NCBI GenBank assembly: GCA_010435995.1
Contig: JAAGNR010000054.1
Span: 1-44,217 of the forward strand
Reading direction: 5' to 3'
DNA from: Ferrovum sp.
Lineage (GTDB): Bacteria; Pseudomonadota; Gammaproteobacteria; Burkholderiales; Ferrovaceae
DNA: 44,217 nucleotides
The translations under genes and the position numbers were made by a program. Of this stretch, positions 27,313-38,267 are shown piece after piece. Each line of letters starts with the position of its first letter. The stretch's first letter is position 1. The notes under the pieces were generated by a model. The model had not been told where the DNA came from. It did no database searches and was given only the letters and a program-made list of their open reading frames with translations.

Positions 27313-28055
27313 ATATGGGGGATTCTGCAACCTCTCTGCCGGCCATTAAAATTCGTGGGGCCGAGAAATACTTTGGTGCATTGCATGCGCTGCGCGGTGT
27401 AGATATTACTGTGGAGCAAGGGGAATTCTTTGCCCTGTTGGGCCCCAATGGAGCTGGAAAAACCACGCTGATCAGTATGCTTGCGGGCTTGACTCGTGCG
27501 GATCGAGGTGTCCTCGAAGTGATGGGGCATGCAGTGGATCGCGACTATCGCCAGGCGCGTCGGGCTTTGGGTGTGGTCCCCCAAGAGTTGGTGTTCGACC
27601 CTTTTTTTACGGTGCGAGAAGCCTTGCGTCTTCAGTCGGGTTATTTTGGCTTGCGTCATAATGATGATTGGATAGATGAAATTCTGTCGAATCTTCAGTT
27701 GACGGATAAAGCAGACACCAATATGCGGGCGTTATCCGGCGGCATGAAACGACGAGTCCTCATTGCTCAGGCCCTCGTGCACCGTCCTCCTGTGGTTGTG
27801 CTGGATGAACCCACTGCGGGTGTGGATGTGGAATTGCGTCAGACGCTCTGGAAGTTTGTGCGGCGTTTGAATGGGGAAGGGCATACCATTTTGTTGACCA
27901 CCCATTATCTCGAAGAAGCAGAGGCTCTCTGTCGTCGTGTGGCGGTGTTGCGTCAGGGACAAGTGGTTGCTTGTGACACCATGGCTGGACTGTTGCAAGC
28001 GCGCCAGGCCAGTACGCTGGAAGAAGCTTTTGTTGCCCTGTTACGAGAGGTATGA
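27309..28055 (+). CDS. ABC transporter ATP-binding protein (YadG-like)
   Basis: ATPase of an ABC-2 type exporter. It has 248 residues, with Walker [10 protein letters not shown], signature LSGGMKRRVLIAQAL, Walker B VVVLDEPTAGVD and switch region LLTTHYLEEAEALC. The start is GTG at 27309, overlapping the mlaB stop; ATG 27315 is an alternative. With the permease that follows it forms a pair found after mlaB in many betaproteobacteria. The substrate is unknown; position suggests an envelope role, but that is inference. Confidence 0.9.
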   Translation: MNMGDSATSLPAIKIRGAEKYFGALHALRGVDITVEQGEFFALLGPNGAGKTTLISMLAGLTRADRGVLEVMGHAVDRDYRQARRALGVVPQELVFDPFFTVREALRLQSGYFGLRHNDDWIDEILSNLQLTDKADTNMRALSGGMKRRVLIAQALVHRPPVVVLDEPTAGVDVELRQTLWKFVRRLNGEGHTILLTTHYLEEAEALCRRVAVLRQGQVVACDTMAGLLQARQASTLEEAFVALLREV

Positions 28056-28822
28056 GAAAAATCATGGGTGTTGGTTTTGCCACTCTGCTGGAAAAAGAAG
28101 TTTTGCGTTTCTGGAAAGTATCGTTCCAAACCTTGCTTGCTCCTCTCGTCTCCACGCTGTTGTATCTGGTCGTGTTCGCTCAGGTGCTGGGTCAGCGTGA
28201 CAGTATTTATCCGGGTATCAGCTATGCCGCATTTCTGGTGCCCGGTTTGGTTATGATGGCCATGTTGCAAAATGCATTTGCCAATAGTTCGTCCAGTCTG
28301 GTTCAATCCAAAGTCACCGGTAACCTGGTATTTGTATTATTGACGCCTTTGTCGGAAGGGGAATTCTTTGGCGCTTATGTTTTGGCCGCCATGGTGCGTG
28401 GCATCATGGTGGGATCGGTGGTGCTGATCGCGGCTTGGCTATTCTTTTCTTTGAGCGTGTTTTCAGGGGTATGGATACTGGTCTTTTGCCTGCTCTCTAC
28501 TTTCATGGCAGGGGCATTGGGCGTGTTAGCGGGTGTTTGGGCAGAGAAGTTTGACCAGATGGCGGCATGGCAAAACTTTCTGATTCTCCCGTTGACCTTC
28601 CTTTCCGGAGCGTTTTACTCACTGCATTCTTTGCCGCCGTTATGGCATCTTATTTCCCGTTTTAATCCCTTCTTTTACGCGATCGATGGATTCCGCTATG
28701 GTTTTATCGGTGCCAGCGATGTCTCCCCATGGAGTTCTCTGGTGATTGTGGGAAGTACCTGTTTGGCTTTATCATGGACCACTTTGGCATTGTTGCGCAG
28801 CGGGTGGCGGTTGCGTCCTTGA
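28052..28822 (+). CDS. ABC-2 type permease (YadH-like)
   Basis: Membrane component of the same exporter. The 256 residues have about six hydrophobic segments and the ABC-2 permease features FLVPGLVMMAMLQNAFANSS and PLTFLSGAFYSLHSLPP, followed by FNPFFYAIDGFRYG. It overlaps the ATPase gene by 4 nt (ATGA), so the two are surely one unit. The exported compound cannot be told from sequence. Confidence 0.9.
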   Translation: MRKIMGVGFATLLEKEVLRFWKVSFQTLLAPLVSTLLYLVVFAQVLGQRDSIYPGISYAAFLVPGLVMMAMLQNAFANSSSSLVQSKVTGNLVFVLLTPLSEGEFFGAYVLAAMVRGIMVGSVVLIAAWLFFSLSVFSGVWILVFCLLSTFMAGALGVLAGVWAEKFDQMAAWQNFLILPLTFLSGAFYSLHSLPPLWHLISRFNPFFYAIDGFRYGFIGASDVSPWSSLVIVGSTCLALSWTTLALLRSGWRLRP

Positions 28823-28857
28823 TGCTGGTCGACGGGCATAAATGAATCGAGAAAATT

Positions 28858-29109
28858 ATGGTACTTCCTCAGGATATCAAGCAATACATTGAAAGTGGGT
28901 TGGCATGTCAGTGGGTCGAGGTCAGTGGTGATGGCCATCATTTTGAGGCGACCATCGTCAGTGCTCTGTTTGCAGGGAAGTCCCGTGTGGCCCAGCATCA
29001 ACTGGTTTACAGGGCTTTGGGTGAGCGCATGAGAGAAGAAATTCATGCGCTGTCCATGCGTACCTTGACACCGGCTCAATGGGCAGAAGTCTCCGCCTCT
29101 CAGGATTGA
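28858..29109 (+). CDS. ibaG: BolA family protein IbaG
   Basis: Small BolA-type protein of 83 residues. IbaG works with monothiol glutaredoxins in iron-sulfur cluster handling and is acid-stress inducible in E. coli. The fold signature VSGDGHHFEATIVSALFAGKSRVAQHQLVY is split over the middle of the protein, with the conserved histidine in HHFE and a helix that ends near ERMREEIHALSMRT. It lies 5 bp before murA, the conserved ibaG-murA pairing. Confidence 0.93.
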   Translation: MVLPQDIKQYIESGLACQWVEVSGDGHHFEATIVSALFAGKSRVAQHQLVYRALGERMREEIHALSMRTLTPAQWAEVSASQD

Positions 29110-29114
29110 TTTGA

Positions 29115-30380
<1,266 letters not shown>

Positions 30381-30393
30381 TGAGAAAGGGATA

Positions 30394-31083
30394 ATGAACG
30401 CCATGGCACAAGACTTTCGCGGGATGACACTGGCCCTGTCGAAGGGGAGAATTTTTGGAGAAACTTTGCCCTTATTGGCTCGGGCAGGGATTGTTCCGTT
30501 ACTGGACCCGGAAACCTCGCGGCAACTGATTTTACCTACCAGTCGTGAGGATGTGCGATTGGTGATTGTCCGGGCCTCCGATGTTCCCACTTACGTTCAA
30601 CGCGGAGCTGCTGATCTGGGTGTGGCCGGGCGCGATGTTTTGCTGGAACATGGGGGGGAAGGATTGTCTCAGCCGGTAGATTTGCGCATCGCGCGCTGTC
30701 GTTTGATGGTGGCCGTGCCCCAGGGGTTTGATTATGAAGGGGCGATTCGTCGCGGCGCGCGTTTGCGCGTAGCCACCAAATATGCTGCGCTGGCACGTCA
30801 GCACTTTGCCGAAAAAGGGGTTCATGTGGACCTGATCAAACTCTATGGTTCCATGGAGTTGGCACCATTGACTGGGTTGGCCGATGCCATTGTGGATCTG
30901 GTCAGCAGTGGCAATACGCTCCGCGCCAATGCGCTGGAAGCCGTTGAAAATATTGCCGAAATCAGTTCGAGGTTGGTGGTCAATACGGCTGCCTGGAAGT
31001 TGCGCCGCGATTTATTGGAACCAGTGGTGCGTGCCATTGCTGCGGGAGTGGCGGCGAATGATCGTGAAGGAGAGCAACCATGA
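30394..31083 (+). CDS. hisG: ATP phosphoribosyltransferase, short form
   Basis: Catalyses the first step of histidine synthesis, ATP plus PRPP to phosphoribosyl-ATP. It has 229 residues, with the catalytic domain only ([16 protein letters not shown] at the start, then [14 protein letters not shown] as the PRPP loop). The C-terminal regulatory domain of long HisG is absent, so it should need HisZ as regulatory partner; hisZ is not in this window. AAAGGG lies before ATG 30394; a second ATG at 30403 is possible. It overlaps hisD by 4 nt. Confidence 0.95.
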   Translation: MNAMAQDFRGMTLALSKGRIFGETLPLLARAGIVPLLDPETSRQLILPTSREDVRLVIVRASDVPTYVQRGAADLGVAGRDVLLEHGGEGLSQPVDLRIARCRLMVAVPQGFDYEGAIRRGARLRVATKYAALARQHFAEKGVHVDLIKLYGSMELAPLTGLADAIVDLVSSGNTLRANALEAVENIAEISSRLVVNTAAWKLRRDLLEPVVRAIAAGVAANDREGEQP

Positions 31084-32384
31084 AGATGCGGCGTCTCGAT
31101 TCGATAGAGGCAGGATTTGATGACGAACTGGCTCGGCTGACGGCTTTTGACAGCGCTCTCGATGAAAGCATCGAACAGGTGGTGCGAGGAATTCTGCGAG
31201 AGGTCAAAGCGCGCGGTGACCAGGCATTGCTGGACTATACCCAGCGTTATGATCGTTTGACGGTGCCGCATGCGGCAGACTTGGAAATGTCTACCGCAGA
31301 TTTGCACTCTGCGCTCAATGGTTTGCCCCAGAAACAACGATTGGCTCTGGAGAAAGCGGCAGAGCGCATCCGTCACTTTCACGAGCGTCAGCGCCTAGAG
31401 TCTTGGACTCTGACGGAGCCAGATGGCACTCAGTTGGGGCAAGTGGTGACTCCCCTAGATCGAGTCGGGTTATATGTGCCCGGTGGAAAAGCGGTATATC
31501 CTTCCTCGGTGTTGATGAACGCCATTCCAGCTTCTGTGGCGGGCGTACAAGAAATTATCATGGTGGTTCCCACTCCCGAGGGGGTACGCAATGAGTTGGT
31601 ATTGGCTGCGGCGGCTTTGGCTGGGGTAAAACGGGTATTTACCTTGGGGGGTGCTCAGGCGATCGCAGCGTTGGCCTATGGTACAGCGACGGTGCCGGCG
31701 GTGGATAAAATCGTTGGGCCAGGCAATGCCTATGTGGCGGCTGCCAAAAGACAAGTCTTTGGCGTGGTGGGGATCGACATGGTGGCCGGGCCTTCCGAAA
31801 TTCTGGTACTGGCGGATGGGACGACACCGCCGGACTGGGTAGCAATGGATATGTTCTCCCAGGCAGAACATGATGAGCTGGCGCAATCCCTCTTGCTTTG
31901 TCCGGATGGAAGCTATCTTGATGCTGTAGAGCGTTCTATTGAACGGCTATTGCCCACCCTGCCACGACATGAAGTGATTCGCCAGTCCCTGACGCATCGA
32001 GGGGCCCTGATTAAGGTGCGAGATATGGAGGAGGCCTGTGCTCTGGCCAATCGCATCGCTCCGGAACATCTGGAATTGTCGATAGCGGACCCCGATCCTT
32101 GGTTACCCAGGATACGCCATGCCGGTGCCATTTTTGTGGGGCATTATAGTTCCGAGGCTCTGGGTGATTATTGCGCGGGACCCAATCATGTATTACCTAC
32201 GGGGCGGACCGCGCGCTTTGCATCGCCTCTTGGGGTCTATGATTTTCAGAAACGGTCCAGTTTATTGCGCGTGTCTGAGGCCGGCGCGCGCAGTTTGGGG
32301 GAAATTGCAGAAACGTTGGCGTTGCAGGAGGGGTTGACGGCCCATGCGCGTTCTGCAGCCTATCGATTTCGCACAGAAGGCTAA
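31080..32384 (+). CDS. hisD: Histidinol dehydrogenase
   Basis: Zinc enzyme that oxidises histidinol to histidine in two NAD-dependent steps, the end of the pathway. It has 434 residues, with SQAEHDE (260-266) supplying zinc and substrate ligands and the catalytic pair E329-H330 in [18 protein letters not shown] and GPNHVLPTG are typical. It begins inside the hisG stop (ATGA). The next gene can start just after its TAA at 32384. Confidence 0.97.
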   Translation: MKMRRLDSIEAGFDDELARLTAFDSALDESIEQVVRGILREVKARGDQALLDYTQRYDRLTVPHAADLEMSTADLHSALNGLPQKQRLALEKAAERIRHFHERQRLESWTLTEPDGTQLGQVVTPLDRVGLYVPGGKAVYPSSVLMNAIPASVAGVQEIIMVVPTPEGVRNELVLAAAALAGVKRVFTLGGAQAIAALAYGTATVPAVDKIVGPGNAYVAAAKRQVFGVVGIDMVAGPSEILVLADGTTPPDWVAMDMFSQAEHDELAQSLLLCPDGSYLDAVERSIERLLPTLPRHEVIRQSLTHRGALIKVRDMEEACALANRIAPEHLELSIADPDPWLPRIRHAGAIFVGHYSSEALGDYCAGPNHVLPTGRTARFASPLGVYDFQKRSSLLRVSEAGARSLGEIAETLALQEGLTAHARSAAYRFRTEG

Positions 32385-32388
32385 AGAA

Positions 32389-33456
32389 ATGAATACTGGG
32401 AACGTCATCCGGGCCGATATTCGGGCGTTGGCGGCTTATGATGTGCCTTCTGCTGACGGCATGGTAAAACTCGATGCCATGGAAAATCCCTTTCCTTTGC
32501 CACCGGGCATCCGGGAGGCACTGGGGCGGACTGTGGAAAATCTGGCGCTGAATCGTTATCCGGCACCGTCGGCTCCGGCACTGAAACGATGCTTGAGGGA
32601 AATGATGGAGTTGCCCTCTTCCGCTGCCATGATTCTGGGGAATGGATCGGATGAGTTGATTCAGATGCTGGCCTTGGCCGTAGCAACTCCTGATGCCGTG
32701 ATCATGGGCGTCGAGCCTTCCTTTGTCATGTTTCACATGATTGCACGTTTGGCACGGGTACGGTTTGTGGGCGTGCCCTTAAAGAGCGATTTCTCCTTGG
32801 ATGGAGCGGCTTTGCTTGGAGCCATTGCCGAGCATCGTCCCGCTTTGATTTTCCTGGCCTATCCTAACAACCCCACAGGGAATTGTTTTGACGAATCCAT
32901 CATGGAAGCGGTACTGAAAGCGAGTACCGGGTTGGTGGTGGTAGACGAGGCCTACTACCCCTTTACCCCGCGCAGCTTTAAGCGGCATCTGGGGCAATAT
33001 CCGAATTTGTTGTTGATGCGAACCTTATCCAAACTGGGGTTGGCAGGAGTACGTCTGGGATGGCTCTGTGGTCCTGAGGCGGTAGTAAATGAGATTGAGA
33101 AAGTGCGGCTTCCCTATAATATTTCAGTGCTGGATCAGGCAGCCGCTGTTGTGGTACTGGAGCAGCGTGCCGTGCTCCAAGAGCAGGTGCAGGAAATCGT
33201 GCATCAGCGGGAATATGTGCGCCTGCAACTGGCAGCCCTTTCAGGGGTGGAAGTATTCCCCAGCGAAGCGAATTTTTTGTTATTTCGGGTTCCCGAGGCG
33301 GCAAGGATATTTGACGGGTTGCGGCAACATGGTATATTGATCAAGAACCTGACGCAGGCTCATTCCTTGTTGCATGACTGTTTGCGGGTCACGGTGGGAG
33401 CGTCGGAAGAGAATCAGGCGTTTCTGTCTGCCATAAAACTTCTTGTTGGGCGGTGA
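32389..33456 (+). CDS. hisC: Histidinol-phosphate aminotransferase
   Basis: PLP enzyme that converts imidazole acetol phosphate to histidinol phosphate with glutamate as donor. From ATG 32389 the protein has 355 residues; the PLP lysine is K215 in RTLSKLGLAGVRLG, with YPNNPTGN binding the cofactor and N-terminal KLDAMENPFPLP. An ATG at 32344 would overlap hisD by 41 nt; the later ATG is preferred since it is only 4 bp beyond the hisD stop and has AAGG upstream. A 72-bp gap follows before hisB. Confidence 0.94.
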   Translation: MNTGNVIRADIRALAAYDVPSADGMVKLDAMENPFPLPPGIREALGRTVENLALNRYPAPSAPALKRCLREMMELPSSAAMILGNGSDELIQMLALAVATPDAVIMGVEPSFVMFHMIARLARVRFVGVPLKSDFSLDGAALLGAIAEHRPALIFLAYPNNPTGNCFDESIMEAVLKASTGLVVVDEAYYPFTPRSFKRHLGQYPNLLLMRTLSKLGLAGVRLGWLCGPEAVVNEIEKVRLPYNISVLDQAAAVVVLEQRAVLQEQVQEIVHQREYVRLQLAALSGVEVFPSEANFLLFRVPEAARIFDGLRQHGILIKNLTQAHSLLHDCLRVTVGASEENQAFLSAIKLLVGR

Positions 33457-33471
33457 AATTGCTCAATGCTC

Positions 33472-33510
33472 GGGGGAGCGCGAGGATGGGCTGCCCCATA
33501 ATTTCTTTCT
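33472..33510 (+). terminator. Terminator-like hairpin between hisC and hisB
   Basis: GGGGGAGC (33472-33479) can pair with GCTGCCCC (33490-33497) through seven pairs and one G-G mismatch, with a 10-nt loop. The sequence ATAATTTCTTTCTT, rich in T but interrupted, follows directly. This is the only gap over 20 bp inside the his cluster. It may be a weak terminator, an attenuator or a processing site. Confidence 0.35.
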
Positions 33511-33528
33511 TGATGCCAATTTGATCTC

Positions 33529-34116
33529 ATGCGTAGTGCTCGTATTATTCGAAATACATTAGAAACCCAGGTGACGGTCTCACTGAACCTGGATGGCTCG
33601 GGCTTGTCAAAATTGGATACGGGCGTACCGTTTTTTGACCATATGCTTGATCAGGTGGCGCGCCATGGATTGATAGATCTGGATATTCAATGTGCTGGAG
33701 ATTTACACATTGATGCTCACCACACGGTGGAGGATGTGGGTATTACTTTAGGACAAGCACTGGCCGAGGCGGTGGGTGATAAAAAGGGACTGCGGCGTTA
33801 TGGCCATGCCCTGATTCCTTTGGATGAATCCTTGACGCGCGTGGTGGTAGATCTTTCAGGTCGACCCGGGCTGTATTATGAGGTTCCCTATGCTCGTGCA
33901 CGGATCGGTGATTTTGATGTGGACCTGTTGCAGGAATTTTTTCAGGGGTTTGTGAATCATGCCCGATTGACACTGCATATCGATAATCTGAAGGGGCGTA
34001 ATGCACACCATCAGGCGGAAACCGTTTTCAAGGCATGGGGACGGGCCTTGCGTGAAGCAGTGGAAATCGACCTGCGGAGTGCCGAACAAATGCCCTCCAC
34101 CAAAGGCACTCTTTAG
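33529..34116 (+). CDS. hisB: Imidazoleglycerol-phosphate dehydratase
   Basis: Dehydrates imidazole glycerol phosphate to imidazole acetol phosphate. The 195-residue protein is monofunctional, without the histidinol-phosphatase domain fused in enterobacteria, so that phosphatase must be separate. The metal-binding His clusters are seen in [23 protein letters not shown] and GRNAHHQAE. It follows hisC after a 72-bp gap and precedes hisH by 15 bp. Confidence 0.96.
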   Translation: MRSARIIRNTLETQVTVSLNLDGSGLSKLDTGVPFFDHMLDQVARHGLIDLDIQCAGDLHIDAHHTVEDVGITLGQALAEAVGDKKGLRRYGHALIPLDESLTRVVVDLSGRPGLYYEVPYARARIGDFDVDLLQEFFQGFVNHARLTLHIDNLKGRNAHHQAETVFKAWGRALREAVEIDLRSAEQMPSTKGTL

Positions 34117-34131
34117 AATCGGAAAAGTATT

Positions 34132-34767
34132 GTGACGCGTATTGCGGTGGTGGATTATGGCATGGGGAATTTACGGTCCGTTGCCCGAGCTCTGGCTCAG
34201 GCGGCTCCCCATGCGGAAGTGGAAATTACGGATCGAGCCGAGCGCTTGCGCGGTGCTGGGCGTATTGTTTTTCCGGGTCAGGGTGCCTTACCTGATTGCA
34301 TGATTCGTCTGCGTCAAAGGGGACTGCTCGAAGTGGTAGTAGAGCTGACAAAATCTCGTCCATTCTTGGGGATTTGTCTCGGATTGCAGGTGCTTTTCGA
34401 ACATTCTGAGGAAGGGAATGCCGTGGGGTTGGGTGTGCTTCCGGGTCTGGTGAAGCGTTTCCCCCAGGATCGCTTCGGCCCCCATGGTGAACGTCTCAAA
34501 GTGCCCCACATGGGGTGGAATGAGGTCCATGCAGAAAGGGATCATCCCCTGTGGCGCGGCTTGGCTCCGGACAGTCGCTTCTATTTTGTCCACAGTTATT
34601 TTGTGCAGGAATCTCTGAGTATTCAACGAGCAGCCTCTACGACTTACGGCCAGTCCTTCACCAGCGCTGTGGCGCAGGATAATCTGTTCGCGGTTCAATT
34701 TCATCCGGAAAAGAGCGCGGTTGCAGGGTTGACCCTGCTCTCTAACTTTGTTCACTGGAACCCTTAA
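34132..34767 (+). CDS. hisH: Imidazole glycerol phosphate synthase, glutaminase subunit
   Basis: Class I glutamine amidotransferase that supplies ammonia to HisF. It has 211 residues with the full triad C82 (LGICLGLQ), H191 and E193 (QFHPEKS). The N-terminus VVDYGMGNLRSV is the HisH signature. The start is GTG at 34132. It is separated from its partner hisF by hisA, as in many bacteria. Confidence 0.96.
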   Translation: MTRIAVVDYGMGNLRSVARALAQAAPHAEVEITDRAERLRGAGRIVFPGQGALPDCMIRLRQRGLLEVVVELTKSRPFLGICLGLQVLFEHSEEGNAVGLGVLPGLVKRFPQDRFGPHGERLKVPHMGWNEVHAERDHPLWRGLAPDSRFYFVHSYFVQESLSIQRAASTTYGQSFTSAVAQDNLFAVQFHPEKSAVAGLTLLSNFVHWNP

Positions 34768-34788
34768 CTTCATGATAAAGGTACGACC

Positions 34789-35535
34789 ATGATTTTGATT
34801 CCTGCCATTGATCTCAAGGATGGCCGCTGCGTGCGTTTGCGCCAGGGGCTCATGGATCAGGCGACGGTGTTTTCTGAAGAACCGGCACAAATGGCGCGCC
34901 ATTGGCTTGATTTGGGCGCCGAGCGTATCCACCTGGTGGATCTGAATGGGGCGTTTGCGGGTAAGCCTGTGAATGAGATGGCTTTGCGTGAAATCGTGCA
35001 AGAAATCGATGGCGCAATTCCGATCCAGTTGGGGGGGGGTATTCGTACTCTTGAGGTCATCGAACGCTATCTGGATGATGGTGTCTCCGAGGTGATCATC
35101 GGTACTGCTGCGGTGAAGAACCCGGGGTTTTTACATGAGGCGTGCGACGCTTTTCCCGGACATATCATGGTGGGTCTCGACGCCAAGGACGGCAAAGTGG
35201 CTGTGGAAGGTTGGTCCAAGCTGACCGGCCATGAGGTGGTGGATTTGGCGCGGCGTTTTCAGGATTATGGTGTGGAAGCGGTGATCTATACCGACATTGG
35301 TCGCGATGGCATGCTGATGGGGGTGAATGTGGAGGCCACCGTAGCTTTGGCTCGAGCCTTGACCATTCCGGTGATTGCCAGCGGTGGATTGCAGGGATTG
35401 GACGATGTGCGTGCCCTTTGTCAGGTACAGGATGAGGGGATTACGGGAGTGATCACGGGGCGGGCCATTTACGAAGGTACCCTGGATTTTGCCAAAGCCA
35501 ATGTACTGGCTCGTTCTTGGCCCGAAGGCCAATAA
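34789..35535 (+). CDS. hisA: ProFAR isomerase
   Basis: TIM-barrel isomerase of the N'-formimino aminoimidazole ribotide intermediate, opening the ribose of ProFAR. It has 248 residues, with catalytic D8 in [13 protein letters not shown] and the second Asp in [19 protein letters not shown] and [11 protein letters not shown] form the two phosphate-binding sites. It ends 2 bp before hisF, a paralogue of the same half-barrel origin. Confidence 0.96.
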   Translation: MILIPAIDLKDGRCVRLRQGLMDQATVFSEEPAQMARHWLDLGAERIHLVDLNGAFAGKPVNEMALREIVQEIDGAIPIQLGGGIRTLEVIERYLDDGVSEVIIGTAAVKNPGFLHEACDAFPGHIMVGLDAKDGKVAVEGWSKLTGHEVVDLARRFQDYGVEAVIYTDIGRDGMLMGVNVEATVALARALTIPVIASGGLQGLDDVRALCQVQDEGITGVITGRAIYEGTLDFAKANVLARSWPEGQ

Positions 35536-35537
35536 TC

Positions 35538-36302
35538 ATGGGCTTGGCACGACGCATTATCCCCTGTCTCGATGTTAAAGGAGGACGGGTGGTCAAGGGC
35601 GTCAATTTCATCGGATTGCGCGACGCGGGTGACCCCGTGGAGATTGCTCGGCGCTATGATGAGCAGGGTGCGGATGAGGTGACCTTTCTCGACATTGCGG
35701 CGACGGCGGAAGAACGAGATTTGATTCTGCCAATTATAGAAGAGGTCTCGGCACAGGTCTTCATTCCCCTGACGGTGGGAGGGGGAGTGCGTGAAGTTCA
35801 GGATGTACGGCGCTTGCTCAATGTGGGGGCGGATAAGGTGAGCGTGAATTCGGCGGCTCTGGCTCGTCCGGATCTGATTTCTGAAGCAGCGGATTTCTTT
35901 GGTTCGCAGTGTATTGTCGTGGCCATTGATGCGAAGCGCGCCGATACGGCTTCCGGTTGGGGAGTGTTTACCCACGGAGGCCGCCGCGCCACAGCATGGG
36001 ATGCGGTGGCTTGGGCCGAAGAAGCCGTACGACGCGGGGCCGGCGAAATTTTGTTGACCAGTATGGATCGTGATGGCACGCGCAGCGGTTTTGATCTGGC
36101 ATTGACCCGTACGGTCGCTCAGGCCGTGGGCGTGCCCATCATTGCCAGCGGCGGCGTGGGGAATTTGCAACATTTGTGTGATGGGGTGTTGGAGGGTCAG
36201 GCGGACGCGGTGTTGGCCGCCAGCATTTTTCATTATGGCGAATTCACCATCCGTCAGGCCAAGGAAGCCATGGCCAGTCAAGGGATCGAGGTGCGACTAT
36301 GA
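35538..36302 (+). CDS. hisF: Imidazole glycerol phosphate synthase, cyclase subunit
   Basis: TIM-barrel cyclase that joins ammonia from HisH to PRFAR, giving imidazole glycerol phosphate and AICAR. From ATG 35538 it has 254 residues, with catalytic D12 in [15 protein letters not shown] and the second Asp in the AIDAKR strand. A TTG at 35517 is in frame inside hisA, but the ATG fits the family start exactly. It overlaps hisI by 4 nt. Confidence 0.96.
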   Translation: MGLARRIIPCLDVKGGRVVKGVNFIGLRDAGDPVEIARRYDEQGADEVTFLDIAATAEERDLILPIIEEVSAQVFIPLTVGGGVREVQDVRRLLNVGADKVSVNSAALARPDLISEAADFFGSQCIVVAIDAKRADTASGWGVFTHGGRRATAWDAVAWAEEAVRRGAGEILLTSMDRDGTRSGFDLALTRTVAQAVGVPIIASGGVGNLQHLCDGVLEGQADAVLAASIFHYGEFTIRQAKEAMASQGIEVRL

Positions 36303-36727
36303 ACGATGCAATTGCCGCTGTGCCGACAGATTCCTGGCTTGATGAAGTGGCTTGGGACGATCAGGGATTGGTTCCTGCCATTGCTCAGGATGCCACGACG
36401 GGGTCTGTATTGATGATGGCTTGGATGAATCGGGAATCTCTCCGTCTTACCCTTGCACAGGGTGAGGCGGTGTATTGGTCGCGTTCGCGCGGTCGGCTCT
36501 GGCATAAGGGGGAAGAGTCCGGTCATGTTCAAAGGGTTCAATCGATACGGTTGGACTGTGATGGTGATGTACTTCTCCTGTCAGTGGAGCAGGTGGGCGG
36601 CATTGCTTGCCATACGGGGCGTGCGCACTGTTTTTTTCGTCGCCTGGAAAAGGGAGTGTGGCAGGAAAATGTGCCTGTGTTGAAAGATCCGGGCCAAATT
36701 TATTCATCGAGAAAAGTCCATGAATGA
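36299..36727 (+). CDS. hisI: Phosphoribosyl-AMP cyclohydrolase
   Basis: Third step of histidine synthesis, opening the adenine ring of phosphoribosyl-AMP. It has 142 residues and is separate from HisE, unlike the enterobacterial fusion. Zinc ligands are C87, C104 and C111 (LDCDGD and [12 protein letters not shown]), and the Asp cluster D86/D88/D90 binds magnesium. It overlaps hisF by 4 nt and hisE by 8 nt. Confidence 0.96.
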   Translation: MNDAIAAVPTDSWLDEVAWDDQGLVPAIAQDATTGSVLMMAWMNRESLRLTLAQGEAVYWSRSRGRLWHKGEESGHVQRVQSIRLDCDGDVLLLSVEQVGGIACHTGRAHCFFRRLEKGVWQENVPVLKDPGQIYSSRKVHE

Positions 36728-37058
36728 TGATATTCTGACGCGTCTTGGCGCCACCCTGGAATCCCGTAAAGGGGCTTCCGCCGATTCTTCCTACGTAGCT
36801 GGCTTGTATTCCAGGGGAGTAGATGTCATGGCGCGTAAAGTGGGAGAAGAAGCGGTGGAAACTATTTTGGCGGCAAAAGATGGTGACCGGGCGGGTTTGA
36901 TTCGAGAAATCGCTGACTTATGGTTCCACTCTCTGGTACTCTTGGCGAGTCAGGGAGGAGGGGTCCAAGATATTCTCACCGAGCTGGCGCGACGGGAAGG
37001 CATTTCGGGCCACGTGGAAAAGGCGGCGCGAATTGGGGTGGGTGCTGGCGCAGAATAA
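36720..37058 (+). CDS. hisE: Phosphoribosyl-ATP pyrophosphatase
   Basis: MazG-fold pyrophosphohydrolase for the second step of histidine synthesis, phosphoribosyl-ATP to phosphoribosyl-AMP. It has 112 residues, with [17 protein letters not shown] and [14 protein letters not shown] carrying the metal-binding acidic residues. It closes a nine-gene his cluster (G D C B H A F I E). hinT begins 12 bp later. Confidence 0.95.
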   Translation: MNDDILTRLGATLESRKGASADSSYVAGLYSRGVDVMARKVGEEAVETILAAKDGDRAGLIREIADLWFHSLVLLASQGGGVQDILTELARREGISGHVEKAARIGVGAGAE

Positions 37059-37070
37059 ACGGGAGGAGAC

Positions 37071-37424
37071 ATGGCGGGCTGTCTGTTTTGTCGTATCGTG
37101 CAGGGTGAGTTGCCCAGCCGTAAGATTTATGAAGATGAAGAAATTCTGGTATTTCATGACATTCATCCGGCGGCCCCTGTGCATTTCATGTTGATTCCCA
37201 AGTTACACCGTGACTCTCTGGCACATTGTCAGGCGGATGATCAGCTGCTGCTGGGAAAACTGTTGTTGCTTGCGCCGCGACTGGCCCAAGAGCAAGGTTT
37301 GGAGGATGGATTTCGGACGGTAATTAACACCGGCGTTGGAGGGGGGCAGGAAATTTATCACCTGCATATCCATGTCATGGGTGGACGAAAAAATTCGCCG
37401 CTGCCACGCAGCGGCGATAAATAA
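37071..37424 (+). CDS. hinT: HIT-family purine nucleoside phosphoramidase HinT
   Basis: Small HIT hydrolase of adenosine phosphoramidates; its physiological role is uncertain. It has 117 residues, with the histidine triad HLHIHVMGG (97-105) and N-terminal CLFC that can bind zinc. It follows hisE, as in many betaproteobacteria, and precedes tatA by 32 bp. A GC-rich inverted repeat lies in its last codons. Confidence 0.95.
   Translation: MAGCLFCRIVQGELPSRKIYEDEEILVFHDIHPAAPVHFMLIPKLHRDSLAHCQADDQLLLGKLLLLAPRLAQEQGLEDGFRTVINTGVGGGQEIYHLHIHVMGGRKNSPLPRSGDK
37396..37416. other. GC-rich inverted repeat at the end of hinT
   Basis: CGCCGCTG (37396-37403) and CAGCGGCG (37409-37416) form a perfect 8-bp stem with a 5-nt loop, just before the hinT stop. 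On the plus strand no T-run follows. On the minus strand it is followed by AATTTTTT, so it has terminator shape in the direction opposite to all nearby genes. It may slow mRNA decay or be chance. Confidence 0.4.
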
Positions 37425-37456
37425 CGAGGGCGCTCAGCGCAACAGGAGAAAACGTC

Positions 37457-37690
37457 ATGGGTGATTTATTCAGTATTCAGCATTTGTTGCTGTTGCTATT
37501 GATTGTGGTATTGGTATTTGGAACCAAGAAGTTGCGCAATATTGGCAGCGATTTGGGAGGGGCAGTTAAGGGCTTCAAGGAAGGAATGGCGGGAGCGGCC
37601 AGCGATACGGCAGAAAAGAAATCTCTGGAAGAAAATGCCCAGCCGGCACCGGCAGCCGAGGCTACAGCCCATGAAAAGAGTCAAGCCTGA
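37457..37690 (+). CDS. tatA: Twin-arginine translocase subunit TatA
   Basis: Pore-forming subunit of the Tat system, which exports folded proteins. It has 77 residues: one N-terminal transmembrane helix (about 8-21), the hinge [20 protein letters not shown], an amphipathic helix and a charged, Ala/Pro-rich tail. It is preceded by GGAG 9-10 nt before the ATG. tatB and tatC follow in order. Confidence 0.96.
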   Translation: MGDLFSIQHLLLLLLIVVLVFGTKKLRNIGSDLGGAVKGFKEGMAGAASDTAEKKSLEENAQPAPAAEATAHEKSQA

Positions 37691-37706
37691 GGCCGAGCTC
37701 CACTAG

Positions 37707-38267
37707 ATGCTTGATTTCAGTTTTTCAGAGGTGGGATTGGTGGGTCTGGTGGCGTTGATCGCCATTGGGCCGGAGCGCATGCCCAAGGTGGCACGGAGCG
37801 CAGGGATACTGTTCGGGCGTTTTCGTCGATATACCCAGTCGGTCAAGGCAGAACTCGACAAAGAGCTGCATTTGGCAGAAATGCGCGAGGTGGAAAAGAA
37901 GATTGCTGAGGCGCATGCTGAAGTTGCACGGCAAGTAGCCGCGTCTTCGGGGGCTGTAAACGAGGTACTGTCCCAACCGCTGTTATCTCCGGCATCCGCC
38001 GAAACAGGCGGAGTTGCGGCAGCACAGACTATTACCGACAAAGCAGAGGGGCAGGAGTTGCCCGTCAGTGCCGTGGCGACAGTGGATGCTTTTTTGGTGG
38101 ATAAGGATACCGTGGAATCCGCTGGCCTGCAGGAGACCCTACCCAAGGTCGGCTTTACGTTTTTCGGAGGAGATCCGTTTTCTGTGCGTCGTTCGGCACC
38201 TCCTCGGAGTCTTCCGCGGGTTCCCCAAGAGGCAGGCAGTCAATCGGTTCAGGGAGAAGGTGTGTGA
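37707..38267 (+). CDS. tatB: Twin-arginine translocase subunit TatB
   Basis: Signal-peptide-receiving subunit that works with TatC. It has 186 residues, starting MLDFSFSEVGLVGLVALIAI then GPERMPKVAR, the TatB form of the hinge. A long charged helix (about 40-80) is followed by a low-complexity tail. It overlaps tatC by 4 nt. With TatA and TatC the set is complete. Confidence 0.95.
   Translation: MLDFSFSEVGLVGLVALIAIGPERMPKVARSAGILFGRFRRYTQSVKAELDKELHLAEMREVEKKIAEAHAEVARQVAASSGAVNEVLSQPLLSPASAETGGVAAAQTITDKAEGQELPVSAVATVDAFLVDKDTVESAGLQETLPKVGFTFFGGDPFSVRRSAPPRSLPRVPQEAGSQSVQGEGV

Noticed and set aside
30381-30393. His leader peptide attenuator before hisG
   Set aside because: The gap from murA to hisG is 13 bp; there is no run of His codons or leader stem.
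35469-36281. 270-codon minus-strand frame opposite hisF
   Set aside because: Shadow of the hisF TIM barrel; no ribosome-binding site or family resemblance.
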